This document shows positions 24,217-36,364 of a stretch of 64,000 nt of DNA, piece after piece (within the stretch, counting starts at the first letter, position 1; every line of letters starts with the position of its first letter). The notes under the pieces were generated by a model. That model made no database searches. It had not been told where the DNA came from and was given only the letters and a program-made list of their open reading frames with translations. Both the position numbers and the translations under genes were made by a program. The DNA comes from Aquanectria penicillioides (Eukaryota > Ascomycota > Sordariomycetes > Hypocreales > Nectriaceae): NCBI GenBank assembly GCA_003415625.1, contig PYIU01000001.1, positions 4,340,746-4,404,745 of the forward strand, given 5' to 3'.

Positions 24217-27011
24217 ATGGACACCAAGGGGCAGACTCCCGATACGATGCCCAAGGATATATGCTTTCAGGCTGTCATCGCGCTGTTTCCTGATATTTGT
24301 CTTGAGTACCTTAACACAATAGCAGCCCCTCTCCTCTACGAACCCGACGCCGTTATCAACCAAATAATCGACCTCGACGAGACTCGTGTCCCGTACACTA
24401 GACGCCCTAATACCCAAGCCTTAAAGAGGAAACGCGATGGTGATGAAGACGATGAGGTCTCGCAAGCCAAACGCAAATATTGTAATCCATATCGACCGCA
24501 CCGATCGTATGAGCCTAATTCGAAAGTGTAAGTCCACCCACTGCCCCGCTCCATCCATAATTGGGTTTGAGTCTCTATTTGCATATGTGTCCCCGGAGTT
24601 GTCTGCTCTGTACCCCCAAGGTTTTGAATGTGCTTGGCCTGACCCCTGCAACCACTCTCATATCAAACGCCATGAACCTTCGTGAATACTTATCAATGGA
24701 TAGAAAAAGATTAATCACTGGGGATTTCCCCTTCGTCCGCTCCAATAACATCCAGAAACTCCTCACTAGGAACGGACAGAATCTTGCCCCAACCTACCTG
24801 GCCCTTACTAAGATTGTCAACGAAGGAGACGACGGGGATGAGCTCTTGGTGATGAAAAAGAGACGGTCCGCCCAAGATCCACAATACATGCCCGAGAACA
24901 TTGATGAGACGATCGACAAGTGTCAAGACAACAGCGAGAAAGAAATCTTGCAGGAACTCCGTGCAGCAAGGCTGATCCGAGCTTCGCTTGAAATAGAGCT
25001 GAAGAAGGAAGTCGAACTGAAGGAGGCCGAAAAGAAAAACTTTGATGAAGCAATGGCTAGTGGCGATCTGATGGATTGCGAGTGCTGTTTCGTTGAGTTC
25101 CCTAGAAATCGCCTTGTGCACTGCGATGAAGGTCTGGCCCACGTAAGTCTAATGGCACATTCAAAATTCTCCATCAATGCTAACGTTTAGTAGTGGTTCT
25201 GCTACGGGTGTGCCCGCCGCAATGCCGAGACCCAAGTTGGCCTCTCCAAGTATGAACTGACATGCATGTCTATGGATGGCTGCGCGGGGGGTTTCTCTCG
25301 AACGCAGAGAGAAAAGTTCCTCGATGAAAAAATCACCAAAGCTCTAGACTGCATCGAGCAGGAGGCTGTCTTACGACTGGCTGAGATAGAGAACTTGGCT
25401 AGTTGCCCGTTCTGTCCTTACGCGGCCGAGTACCCACCCGTCGACGTCGATCGAGAGTTTCGTTGCGACAACCCGGCTTGTCAAATTACCAGTTGTCGTC
25501 TCTGCAAATCCGAGACCCATATTCCCCTGACCTGTGTAGAGGCAGCCCAGGAGAATGGGGTTCCAGCTAGACGGGAGATTGAGGAAGCAATGACGGCAGC
25601 CCTGATTCGGAAGTGCAACAAATGTGAACCTCTTTCCTAATCGTGACATTACCCGTGCTAACTTGATTTGATAGGTAATACCCCATTCATCAAAGAAGCC
25701 GGATGCAACAAGATGCAATGTACTCGGCAGGGATGCGGGAACATCCAGTGCTACGTGTGCTCCAAGTCTTGTGACTACTCACACTTCAACGACCCTAGGC
25801 GAGGAGGGAAAGCAGGAAACTGCCCTTTATTTGATATTACTGAGAATAGACACGAACAAGAGGTTCGGGCCGCCGAAGAAGAAGCCAAGAAGCATGTGGT
25901 AGAGAAGCATCCTCACTTAGATCTCCATCTTCTCGACATCAAGATGTCAGACAAAGTCACCGAGGATGACAAACGACGGCGCGGCAACGATCCTTTCGCC
26001 AACCAAGACCAGTTATATGTGGGAGGAAGACGTGTGATACTCAATGCCGCTGGAGCCGTCGTCGGTGCCGTGGGTGGTGCCCTTGGGTTAGGCCCTCAAG
26101 GACAAGGAAATAATCAAGCGCAATTGGTTATTCCAGCGGCAATCGATGCCAACGAACCGGCTGCACAGGTTGCTCGAGCCCGAGCCCAAGTTCAGGCTGC
26201 CCAGGCTCGAGCTCAAGCTCAAGCTCAAGCTGCTGCAAATGCTCAAGCCGTAGCTAATGCTCAAGCTCAAGCCCAGGTCGCCCATGTCCACGCTGAGATA
26301 GCACAACTACAGGAGAACTTTGGACAAATGATGCGGCAACAGGCTCAAGACAGGGAACAACAAATCCTGAGACAGCAACAAGCGATCCAGCATGACAACC
26401 AACGCCACCATCGACAACCGCTAAGACCGCAGGTGCCCCCTATGCAAGCCCCAGCATTACGCCCGCAGCAACCGCAACAACAGCAGCACCAACTGGTGCA
26501 CCGGCAGCAACAAGCAAGACAGCAACAAGCAAGACAGCAACAACAACCACACAGACAGCCGCAGCCGCAGCCGCAGCCGCAGCCACAGGCGCAGAACTCC
26601 CAACAGAAGCAGGGGAACCAGCAGCACCAACAGGCTCAAGGAGGAAACAACTTTCGTCAGCCACACGTGCAAGCGGGGTTTGCTAGGGTGCCAATTGCAG
26701 GGCGCGAGGTGCAAAACCAACAACCTCAGACAGGGCAAGTTCGGGGCCAAAGTTGGCTGCATCGTCTCCAGGAGATTGATTTGGGGTTTGGACCGATGCA
26801 GGGCCTGGATTTCGGGCGAGCAATCAGCAACAGCCGGGATCTTTTCGGTCCAGCTCACCCTCACAATCACCCAGACCAGGAACTGGGCGCGGCGCAACAA
26901 GCTCCTGATCATGTCAACTATCAAGACCTTCGAGTTAGATTGGCAGCTGGAGAAGTAGCTTTTGGGGCTCGATACGGAGCCTTGGGGCAGGCACCCACGC
27001 AACAGCAATAG
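24217..27011 (+). CDS. RBR-type E3 ubiquitin ligase, RNF216/TRIAD3-like
   Basis: RING-between-RING ubiquitin ligase; the class forms a thioester with ubiquitin on a RING2 cysteine. Exons 24217-24525, 24621-25142, 25194-25623 and 25675-27011 give 865 residues. RING1 is at ~256-310 (CECCFVEFPRNRLVHC, CYGCARRN), the IBR at ~348-391 (CPFCPYAAEYPP, CRLCKSETHIPLTC) and RING2 at ~418-450 (CNKCNTPFIKEAGCNKMQC). The Cys of GCNKM, near residue 431, aligns with the catalytic Cys of parkin and HOIP. The spacing matches RNF216. From ~540 the protein is an Ala/Gln-repeat region and then polyglutamine, unlike animal RNF216. The start at 24217 has a good context (AAACCATGG), but the frame is open to about 23929, so an earlier start is possible. 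The first intron has a weak branch site and is the least certain. Confidence 0.82.
25143..25193 (+). other. Intron with tandem NAGNAG acceptor, first choice gives a stop
   Basis: The intron ends TTTAGTAG. Splicing at the second AG gives HWFCYGC in the RING1 domain. Splicing at the first AG leaves TAG in frame immediately after the His codon and would truncate the ligase before its RING1 is complete. Confidence 0.7.
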
Positions 27012-27428
27012 GATGCAGCTCCCGGGAAGAAAGGTTAAGACGAGGGTACATGTTGTATGCGGGATAGGAAACCGGATGGAGATTCTCTAATTGTCCCCTA
27101 GCACTAAGCTTTAAGTTGCCCAAGGTTGAGAGACCAAGCAAAAGCAAATGGAAGGGTTGGGCCATAGACGAGAGATGAGTAGACGATTGATTTCGAAGCA
27201 TTGGCGTTAGGTTTATGACATATTTTGTATGAGCTTCTAATTCAGTTAGAGAGGGTGGCTTTTCTGCCTTACGATGTCATTTTGACATCTTAGTCTAGTT
27301 TTTAATTCATGATGAGATTGACCCCAACGCCATGCTTCCCTTTTTTAATCCTCCTCTATATAACCATATAGCTATGTACATGTTGGGTTTGTTTTTCATG
27401 CCAGCTAAGATGGAAATGATGCTGCCAG
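27012..27428. other. Convergent intergenic region
   Basis: 417 bp, AT-rich, between the 3' ends of the RBR ligase and the DCC1-like gene. I looked here for the missing C-terminal part of DCC1 and see no coding signal. Confidence 0.5.
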
Positions 27429-27875
27429 CTATCGATTTCTTCCGAACCGCTCATGCCATTTGCCTTTACTTCCTGTGTTCTTTAATCCATTACTGGCGGC
27501 CCCAGAGACCTTGTCGGGGACGACTTCCAGCTCGACCGTCTCGCGGATGGTGGAAACGATGGCGATGCCTTGATCGGGAGTTTCGGGTGCGGGGTGTGGC
27601 GCGAGGAGCATAAGGGCGTTGGATGTGTTCTTTTGGCGGAGGGCATAAGTTCTGTTTGGGGTTTTGAGAAGTGCCGATGAGTCTGACGATTCGAGAGTTA
27701 GGCTGGTGAGTTTTGATTAGCTTCGGCACTTGAAGAGAGGGAAGAGAGCGGGCACGAACACGGGAGCTTCGTTGGACTCCAGCAGGGTTACTAGCTCCGG
27801 GGGCAGCTCGATGAGGCGATAGCCTGTGTTGTCTGGGACATGGTGCACGGGGATACCACGCGTTTGACTTGACAT
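27429..27875 (-). CDS. Short DCC1-like sister chromatid cohesion protein
   Basis: Resembles the N-terminal domain of Dcc1, a subunit of the alternative clamp loader Ctf18-Dcc1-Ctf8. Exons 27875-27760 and 27702-27429 give 129 residues. Recognisable blocks are GYRLIELPPELVTLLES before the intron, LTLESSDSSALLKTPNRTYA after it, LRQKNTSNALMLLAP and STIRETVELEVVP. It ends GKWHERFGRNR. The intron (27703-27759) has donor GTTCGT and branch GCTAATC; it is needed to join the two conserved halves in frame. Full-length Dcc1 is about 350-400 residues with C-terminal winged helices that are absent here. It could be a natural short form in this lineage or a truncated copy; the conserved-looking basic tail and intact frame favour a functional short protein. 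Exons are too short to stand out on length alone. Confidence 0.7.
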
Positions 27876-29588
27876 GATGGGCTGAGAATGAGGCCGTGGA
27901 CGCGCACGCGGACGTGTATCGAGAAAGAGAGCTGGAATGCAAATGCAATGCGACTATAAGGCGCCTTCGTGTACACTATGCGAATGCGCCGTTGGGTTTA
28001 TGAGGTTTAGGCTCTCGTGCATCCAAGCGTGAGGATCCTGGATTGTGCTTGATGTGGGTGACGTCGTTGGACCGGCAATTGCGGACATGGTTTGAATGTT
28101 GACGCCGCCCACAGTGGGGAATTCCGAGCAGTCGTCTCCAGTCTCCCACGTGAGAGCCCCGTGGACCACTAAATTTAGTACGCACTGGCGTGGGACTCTG
28201 TTACCCCTCACAGGGCTCTGGCGGGAGGAGAGGGCACTGGCACGGCGGGCGAGGCGCTGGGCTGTCGTTGGCTACAGGGGGACAGGGATTGCCCTGGAGG
28301 TTCGTTGTGTTTACATCGGAGCGGGGGGATGATGGCCTTTTAGGGCCGATCTGTAACACACTGCCTGGACGCGTCAGACGCGTACAGAGCCACAAACTCT
28401 CGTCAGTGGTTCTGCTTCTCGTTCTTCAAGGTAGCAGCAGCCCTACCTAGATACGCTGCAAGGCGCTGCTGGAGCCTATGGGTAGTTGCTTCGAGTTGTC
28501 GCTCCACTAAAGGGCACTGATCTCACTACAAAAGAACGCTGCCTCCCTAGGCAACTAAATGGATGCGGCACGAAAGTACAGTCAGTGGGTGCCCGGGCTG
28601 CCCGGGTTTTAGACCGGCGGGGACGCCCCAGCTTTCAGCCCAGTTTCGTCAGTGGGGGAAGGAGTTAGGATACGCATTGCTACAGTGTAGACCCTTGCGA
28701 GAGGCTTGCCGGGGATGTTGCTGAGAGGCTTGTGTTATCGTTCTGACCGCTTCCATGGGAGAGGAACAAAAAAAAACCAACAAAACAAACGTGCGGGTTT
28801 GGTAAGTAACCTGGGCCAACCGGCTGCCTTGGGCCAACCGGCTTTATTTTTTATTTTTATTTTCCCTTTACCACTACCACCCACCCACTTTGAACTTTGA
28901 CCACGGACAGGACGGACGAGACGAAGAATTTCTGTGTGCCGCTTGGTCGTTGTACATATTCTACTTTCCCTCTTTCCCTTCAATTCCTGTCAATTATCGA
29001 CATCACCTTCCTTTTTTTTTTTTCTTCTTTCACCCTCCCTCATCTGCTTCTACAATTCCCTCCTTTTTATCTACTTATTTATTTACACACTCTCTTCCAA
29101 GGTTGCAATTGTTGGCCTATTTTTGGGGGTGCTGCCAAGGGAGGATCAGCTAGCTGCAACCACCCGACACACCAGGTCTGACGCGGCGACGAACTTGAAT
29201 GTTTACTTTGCGACGGCGGCCCACTTCCGCTCGGTCGAACCTTTTGGCTTGGGACTTAGACTTGGACGCCATCTCCCGCTGCCTGCGACTCGAGCTTGGA
29301 CTGTTCGACTCTGCCTTTGCCTTTGCGTGCACATGTGTGAGGTGAGTGAATGACCGGCGGGAAGAGGCCTGTTGCTGTTCCTTGTCGCACATCTCAGACA
29401 CAGCTGAGCTAGGCCGAGAGACGATCGCTCCATCCACGGCCCCCCAGACGACTACACCGACCACCACAACCAACACCACCTTTTTTTTTTTCCCTCCGTC
29501 TGCGTCGTCGCCGTCCTTCTCGCACCATACCATCCCGCATCCTTCGGGCCGCTTCACTGCAGGCCCATTGACTGTGACGTCGCCCGCC
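27876..29588. promoter_or_regulatory. Divergent promoter region, DCC1-like / BUD3
   Basis: 1.7 kb between divergent starts. The right part (about 28840-29130) is pyrimidine-rich with T runs and probably belongs to a long BUD3 leader. A repeated CTTGGGCCAACCGGCT-like motif occurs twice near 28812-28843. No coding sequence recognised. Confidence 0.45.
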
Positions 29589-32500
29589 ATGGTTCGCGTT
29601 ACAGACGAGCTGACGCTGTCGCCCGACCACGTCACGCTCTACCACGCAACCGACCCGCTGCTCGGCCACCTCCCCATCATCATCTTCCACGGGCCCTCGA
29701 CCACAGCCAACTACACCCTCAACAGCTCCCGAGTCCAGGTTCACGTTTTCACCCCGGCCGGCTTCCAGTGCTTCCCCCGCCTCACCATCTCCCCAAACTC
29801 CGCATTCTACTCCGTCGTCAACCACCTACCCCGCGAGTACCAGGGCGACGAAGTCTACCGAGCCCTCGCCTTCGGTCTGTTCAAGTACTTCACCGAGCTC
29901 CCCGATGGCGCCAAAACATATTTGCGCCGCTACTACCCGACTCGTGCTCGGCGTCCAGCCAGTGCGCCTACTTTGTTTGGCGAGCAGCATGCCGCCGACA
30001 TCGTCAAAACGATGGTCTCCAGCGACCACACCGCCGAGGTGATCGAGATCCTCCAGGACGCTTTACAAACACAACATATAAGCAACGTCGACATTGACCT
30101 GGTTTTCCCCCCCGGCAGCGTCGTTCCCCTCCAGGCCGCCGACCTGGAAGAGGTTCCCGACGACGAGGACGACATCCTTGACCCCACCTTACGCCAATAT
30201 GGAGGATATACACCCTTGGTGAAGCTGTTTGGAGATCCAGTTTTCTTGCCCACAAGCCGCCTGCGGCGCGCGCCTTCAAAACCATCCGCCCTGAATCGCA
30301 GCAAATCCTTCACCAAGGACCAAAAGACGGAGTTACGCATGAAACTTTTGGAGTTGGTAAACACCGAGGAGCGCTATGTTGCTAAAGTGAGGGAATTGGT
30401 GAGGCATGTTGCGGCGGATTTTCGAGAAAGCGCAAGATCAAGACCACCGGGAAGTCTCAGCCCGTCAGAAGAAGAATTGGAAAGACTGTTTCCCCAATCC
30501 GCAGATGCGATCCTTACAATGAACTCGGGCTTTATGGAAGAGCTACGGAAGATTATGGATGAGACAGAAGAGGACGCCACAAAAGACATGGACTTCACAA
30601 CACCAAACCTACTGGGCTCGAAGTTGGGCCGCACAAAGGACCCTAGCGGTGCATTGGCAATGGCAAGGTTGTTCCTGGAATGGTTCCCTAAATTCACAGA
30701 GTGCTACCAGGACTACATCAAGGCTAGTCAACATTTCCCGATTCTGCTCAACTCCTTCCTGGACCAGCAATCAAGCTTCAAGCAACGAGTGGCTCAGGCG
30801 GGTGAACAGACAATCCGTTCCATCCTCATTGAGCCTGTGCAAAGGCTGCCTCGATACAGCCTGCTCATCGACCAGATTGTAGGCTGCATCCCCATCACTC
30901 ACCCGGCCTTGCAACCCTTGCTTAAAGCGCGAGACATCATTACCAACATTTGCTCAATGGACGACCCCCTTCCAGACAAGCCGCATGTTGTCAGCCGACT
31001 TCGAAACATGGTTGAGGCCTGGCCTCAAGATCTGGAGCCTCAAGGACGTTTGATTACGACGGCCGACTTTATCGAGGTGGCTCCTCCATTCCAGGCGTCG
31101 GTGAATCAGTCAGACAAGTCTGGCGTGTTTTTGCTCTTCTCAGATTGCATCATCATTTTGAAAAAGCTAGTTGGCAACATGACGGGACGTGATTTGCTGC
31201 GCGAGATTGAAAAGCCGTCAGCGGCGGGTTTGCTCATTTCGATGACTAACGCAGCTGGCGGCCCAGCCTCATACGAATTTGTTTTTACAGGATGGCATCC
31301 CCTGCCTGATGTGCGATTTACCGAGTCTCTCGATGGTTCACTCTTCTGGATGACGTCTACTCAAGAGATGAGGGGGGCCCATCCTGGCGAACATCGTGTC
31401 ACGCAGTCCGTCACGTCTCGATGCTTTCTTCTTCAAGAATCCTACGAATCGCGAGCACCCAAATGGGTGGAGGAAATTGTCAAGGCGCGAGTGGAGTCAC
31501 GATTTTCAGAAGCGGAGCGAGAGGACCCAACTTGGACGCTACGATCGGTCCGCATGCCGGATAGCAACATTGGACTGCACGCCGCTATCTTTCAAGAGGG
31601 CGCAGACCAACTAATCGAGGGCCGTAGGGAGCCTGCTCCGATCCGAGTGGTTGTCGATTACGAGAAGGGCACCAAGGGAGCACCGGTTGGGCATTACGGC
31701 GTGGAGATTGTCATCAACTTCTCGAGCAACGATATGAACCGAGTATCAATTATGACCGTTGGCTTGAATGGAAAGCAGTACCAAGATGATGTTGCACTTG
31801 AGGATCTCCTTCCTACCATGTCGCGACGAGGTAAGCACTCATTCTCACGAAATCCAAGCATGCGGAAAGCTAACCTGAGAAACAGTCATACAACTTCTCA
31901 GCACTCAGCATAGCGTTTCTAACATGCACCTGACTGCAGCTTTGGTTTCATACTATTCAAAAATTCTTCACAATCTACCTCTAGCCGACCGCGCCGAGAA
32001 GACTCGTTCCTTCTTGGCTACTTCTCCCGTCAAGATCCTCTCGAGCCTTTGGGCTGGCGGCTCTGCTCATACTCCGGAAGCAACCCCTTCGGAATCGAAA
32101 CACCGTCGGCAAGTGCCCTCGATCCACCGCAACAATAGCCAGCAGTCAATCATTGGCTCTATTCGGGGCAGGGATGGCGCATCTCAGGAGGAGGGCCGTC
32201 CTGAAAATCCACTGGTACGATTGGAACAGACGTTCACAGGATATGTAGCTGCTTTCCAGTCTCGGAAGGGCCTCATTGTGTCTCGTACGCTTCTGAACCG
32301 ATCTATGGCCGATGAGTTGTCTGTCAACGACCTTTACAACCGACTTATCGAGAGCCCGTATGACTATGAGGCAGCTTCCGACTTGAGCACTGAGATCATT
32401 TTCGTCGCGTTTGAGAAGTTCCTGAGAATTGCTTGGCAAGATCAGATGGGGCCCGTCATGTCAATGCAATCACTCGATACCTTACAAGCGCGTGTGAACA

Positions 32501-34152
32501 AGAGGGTACCGGGCGACTTTGCGGATTTTGTCAATTTCTTGTTTGGTGACATGGCACCGCAGAACCGCAGGGCTTTTACCGCGTTGATCAAACTCTTGGC
32601 TGACCTCCTAGATGGTTGCGGCAACGATAGCGATAGAGGAGCGCTCACCCTTGCGTTTGCGGAGCTCCTTGTTTATGATGGAAGTGCACCAAACTACATC
32701 AACCTTCTAGATCGTCTGGTGGAGGACTGCGATCGCATTTTCGAAGAGCCTGGCTTGAATCATAGCTTTAACCTGGACAATGCAGCTTACGAATCTATCA
32801 ACTCTGCTATTCGAGGTGGAAAGCCATATGCGGGTTCTGTAGCCTCCAATACGTCGTCTCTGCGTCGCAAATTTGGCATTGACACGCTCCTGCGACAGAA
32901 TAGCAAGGACGAGCGCACATCGATGTGGCGTACACTTAGCAAGCATCGTAATCCCGCTACAGGCGAGCCGGCGAGCTTGTCTAAGGCATCTCTTGGACGG
33001 TCTCGTTCCATTGACGATAACACACTGCCAAAGAAGCTGCAGCGTCACACTGGTTCTCGCGATCGTCCGCCCATAGCGGGGGCGTTTGACGACGTGAGAC
33101 CGGGCAGCTCCCATCGCATGTTGGAAACAATTGGCGAGCCCGACGTGGAGCCCCCAGCAAAGGCGCACAGGAAGAAGCGGCGTAGCTCGCTTTCAGACCT
33201 ACGTAGCTTGATGACGGCGGCATCACTCGAGGATGATGACGAACCCGTGCAGGCACTCCAAGATACCAAGCAAACGAGCGAAAAGTTCAACTCTAGCCCC
33301 AAGGCCCCAACAAGCCCCAAGATTCCCACACCGTCTAGGATACCGGTTAGTCCTGTGGCGCAAAGCATGCGAGTGTCGCGTCTCCTCCAAAAAGAGAACG
33401 TCGCAGATCTGTTCCAGGGTCCGCCCGAGACAGCCGAACAGTCGGCTAAATCAGAATCACCGACGAAGGGCCACAGACATTCCAGAACGCTATCGTCGAC
33501 CAACATTCCGACCCTCCGCCCTTCGCGACATCTGGCTTCTGGCTCCGAGTCCCCTACACGTCGCATGAGCGCCAGCCCGACAAGAAATGGCAGCCCTACC
33601 CGTGTCGGAACACAGAGGCTCCGACTGCAATCACCTCAAAAGCTTCGTGAACGACTCCAAACCGAGAAGCAGGCCGTGGAAGGGGTAGACGCATCCTTGC
33701 GATCAGAGCTGTCCAAGATTGGAGAGGAGATGGCTCGCGTTAACAGCACGAGGCCCCCGGGCGCTCACTCGGTCGACATGCGACGACTCGGCGCGGCGAT
33801 TCGACAACTTGAGGATCGCATCCCCACAGAGATCCAAGAAATGCAGGAGAAACACGAAGCCCTCCAGAGCGCCATGGACACAACAGTCAAGGCATCCGAG
33901 GCCAAGGTGCGGGCCATCGATCAGCTGTACAAAGAAGCAGTGGCAGAGAATGAGTTGCTGTACGAAAAGTTCAACGGAGAACTGGGTAAGATCGTCAAGG
34001 CCCTCAAGGGCAAGAGCAAAGAGGACAAGGAGGACCTAATGGCGAAGCTACGCGACCAGAGCGAGGAGACTGCACGCATGAAGAAGGAAAATGCGCGATT
34101 GAAGCGCGAAATGGTCAGCCTGCGCGCAGCGATGAAGAGCACCGCAGAGTAG
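29589..34152 (+). CDS. BUD3: BUD3-type Rho guanine nucleotide exchange factor (DH domain)
   Basis: Polarity and septation protein; in filamentous ascomycetes BUD3 acts as an exchange factor for RHO4 in septum formation. Exon 1 is 29589-31830, the 55-bp intron has branch GCTAAC, exon 2 is 31886-34152; 1502 residues. The N-terminus (MVRVTDELTLSPDHVTLYHA) is a strongly conserved BUD3 block. A DH domain spans about 246-470, with LELVNTEERYVAKVRELV at its start and EPVQRLPRYSLLIDQIV as the CR3 helix. A PH-like region follows to about 700. The second half is Ser/Pro-rich and basic (many SP sites, suggesting phosphoregulation) and ends in a coiled coil (~1370-1500). The frame is open upstream of the ATG, but 29589 has a strong context (CGCCATGG) and the conserved N-terminus begins there. 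Confidence 0.85.
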
Positions 34153-34840
34153 GCTTCTGCGAGGCTGCAGCGTCAACGGCCGGCGTGAAGATTGAAGAGG
34201 GGGTTTTTTTTTCTACTTCTTGTCCCTTTATTCATCATGTCTTACTGTAAGGCTTTTTTGTTGCATACTAAGCGGCAGGCTTCGGGAAATGGAAGGGGGG
34301 AGAGGGAGTCTGGAGCAAGGCCGCATGGTACGGATTGGGCTGGGTCTGGCATCTGGTCCCTGGAGGGGCGTCATGATATATTACCTCACGAGTGACCATC
34401 TTCATATTTGAGCTTGTAATGACAAATGAAATTTGAACAAAATTCCAGAAATGGTGGTTCTTGAACAGTGAATGTGCGGGTCAGTATCATTGAGGAAGAC
34501 GGCATGGGATGTCTTTTAAAACTGGCACATTGCGGCGAGCGTGATTCGTTACGCACCATCGTGGGAAAATTCAACAGGTCTTATAGTTTTCACTTGTGGC
34601 CGAAGAAATCAAATCGTGTAATTAGCCATGCAGTGGATTATGACTTTGAATCATAACGAGGACGATGTGATTGGGTCCCATTAAGATTAAAACTTATGTA
34701 CATGCGAACTGGACATGTACGTCATGCTTGGTAAGTTTAATACAAATTCTACACCGGATTACTCCGCAGAATCTTTGGTTCTATTTTACAAATTGGGGTA
34801 TCATATGGATGTTTTCGGAACTCGAGTGGACGGGGAAAGG
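34153..34840. other. Convergent intergenic region
   Basis: 688 bp between the 3' ends of BUD3 and REV7. A T run follows BUD3 at about 34203. Nothing else recognised. Confidence 0.5.
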
Positions 34841-35683
34841 TCATGAGGATTTGGAGGCCGCACTCTGTTCGATCCAGCATTCGAAGAAGAGCGGGCCAGC
34901 CTGGACGGAGCGGATGGGAGTAGTGTTGGTGCCGCCCAGAGCGGAACCTTGGTTAGATGAGGGTTTGGAGCGAGGCTGTAAGTTGGGCTGAGAGGGAATC
35001 CAGGGTTGTGGATGCTGCAGGCGTGTCAGTCAATACTGATGTCAGGCAAGTTGATCACGGACGAAGGGGGCGGTGGACGGGAGGTTGGATATTCTTACCC
35101 CTATAGGCGTGGGTGCTCCGTCCCGGAGCTCTACGGCCATGGTAAAGGTGCTGCCCTCTGGAAGTGGCGGCATCGATTCGCCCGCATATGCGATGCGGCG
35201 GAGAGCTCCGCGCAGGGCCTCGTTGACGTCGATCCAGTTGACGGCATCTTCGTCTTCGACCTCGACAATGCCCCCCACAGCTGCACCGCCGCCGTCGTCC
35301 CTCGCGGGATCCTTGTCGCGCAGCACGTCCCCCCACACAGGGAAGGCCTCGACGTCAAACACCCAGCGCTCGAGAACCTGGAGCGACTTGGGCGCGTGCA
35401 TGGCGATGGCGATGCGGCGCACGGCGCCCTTTTGCAGCTGCTGCGCTACCGCGGCCACGGCATCGTTTATCCACGCGCACAGGCCCGGGTGGCGAGACTG
35501 GTGGACCGGGAGGTTGAGCGCGCGGGCGGTCAGGAAGGTGGCGGGCGGATACAGGGCGCGGTGGTAGAGCAGCGAGTGAAGCGACAGGGTGAGGAACGTC
35601 GTGAAGGAGGACAGCAACGCAGAGGCGAGAGAGACCGGGAGCGAGGAGCCTTGGGGTAGGATTGGTGGCGTTGATGCTGACAT
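34841..35683 (-). CDS. REV7: HORMA-domain protein REV7 (DNA polymerase zeta subunit)
   Basis: Accessory subunit of translesion polymerase zeta (Rev3-Rev7), closing a HORMA safety belt around Rev3 peptides. Exon 1 is 35683-35099, the 84-bp intron has donor GTAAGA, exon 2 is 35014-34841; 252 residues. HORMA blocks are visible: the N-terminal helix ALLSSFTTFLTLSLHSLLYH, then YPPATFLTARALNLPVHQSR, CAWINDAVAAV and SLQVLERWVFDVEAFP. Exon 2 carries the C-terminal part of the domain and ends GPLFFECWIEQSAASKSS. The frame is open 5' of the ATG, but the conserved protein begins at 35683. An internal acidic insertion lies near residue 130. Mad2 is the alternative HORMA family, but the LERWVFDVE block favours Rev7. 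Confidence 0.87.
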
Positions 35684-36364
35684 GGGAGAGTTACAGATTG
35701 AGCAAGTGGCAGATGATCGGATGGTCGGATGGTCGGACGGCCGCAAAAAAAGGTTGGAAAAAGCAATGTTTATGCCCGTGATGATGATGATCGCATCGAT
35801 CGAGAAAAGGTGGTGGTTTCGACAGAAGAGGAAGAACGTGGCGGGCACGCGTTGAGGGGGAACGCGGTATCACGTGGTGTGACGCCTGCACCCAACTCTC
35901 ACAGTCACAGACGAACAGCTACCTACCTAGGAGGCAGCCTGGAGGAGAGTGAGTGAGGCTCAAGATGACGTATGACAACTCCTTCACCAGGAAACCCCCC
36001 TGATCAGTTGGGCATCATTCGAACTTCCGCCTTGTCCTCCGTAACTTGGCCTATTACACTTGTTGAAGCTACAGCTTCACCATTACCTGCTCTAGGCTCC
36101 CAGAGTGGCACTGCACACGCACTGCTCAGGCACAACAGCACTGCCCCGCGAATCGTCCAGGGTTCCGCTCCACATATAGGGCTGATGAGGCACCCAAGTT
36201 CGTGACGCAGCCCCTCATCAGTCTCGAGGACAATCTTCCCTTTGGACATCTTAAAAGCTCCAGTCGCCGCCGCTCCACTCGTCGCCACACCGGCTCCCCT
36301 CACCAAATAAAGAAATCACCGCCACTCGCTGAACGAAACCATCATCGTAGCACTGGCTCTCACC
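35684..36364. promoter_or_regulatory. Divergent promoter region, REV7 / FUB1
   Basis: 681 bp between head-to-head start codons. The right side is CT-rich just before the FUB1 start. No specific site claimed. Confidence 0.5.

Noticed and set aside
29346..29588. N-terminal extension of BUD3
   Set aside because: Low-complexity Thr/Ser/Phe translation with no ATG at its start; the conserved protein begins at 29589.
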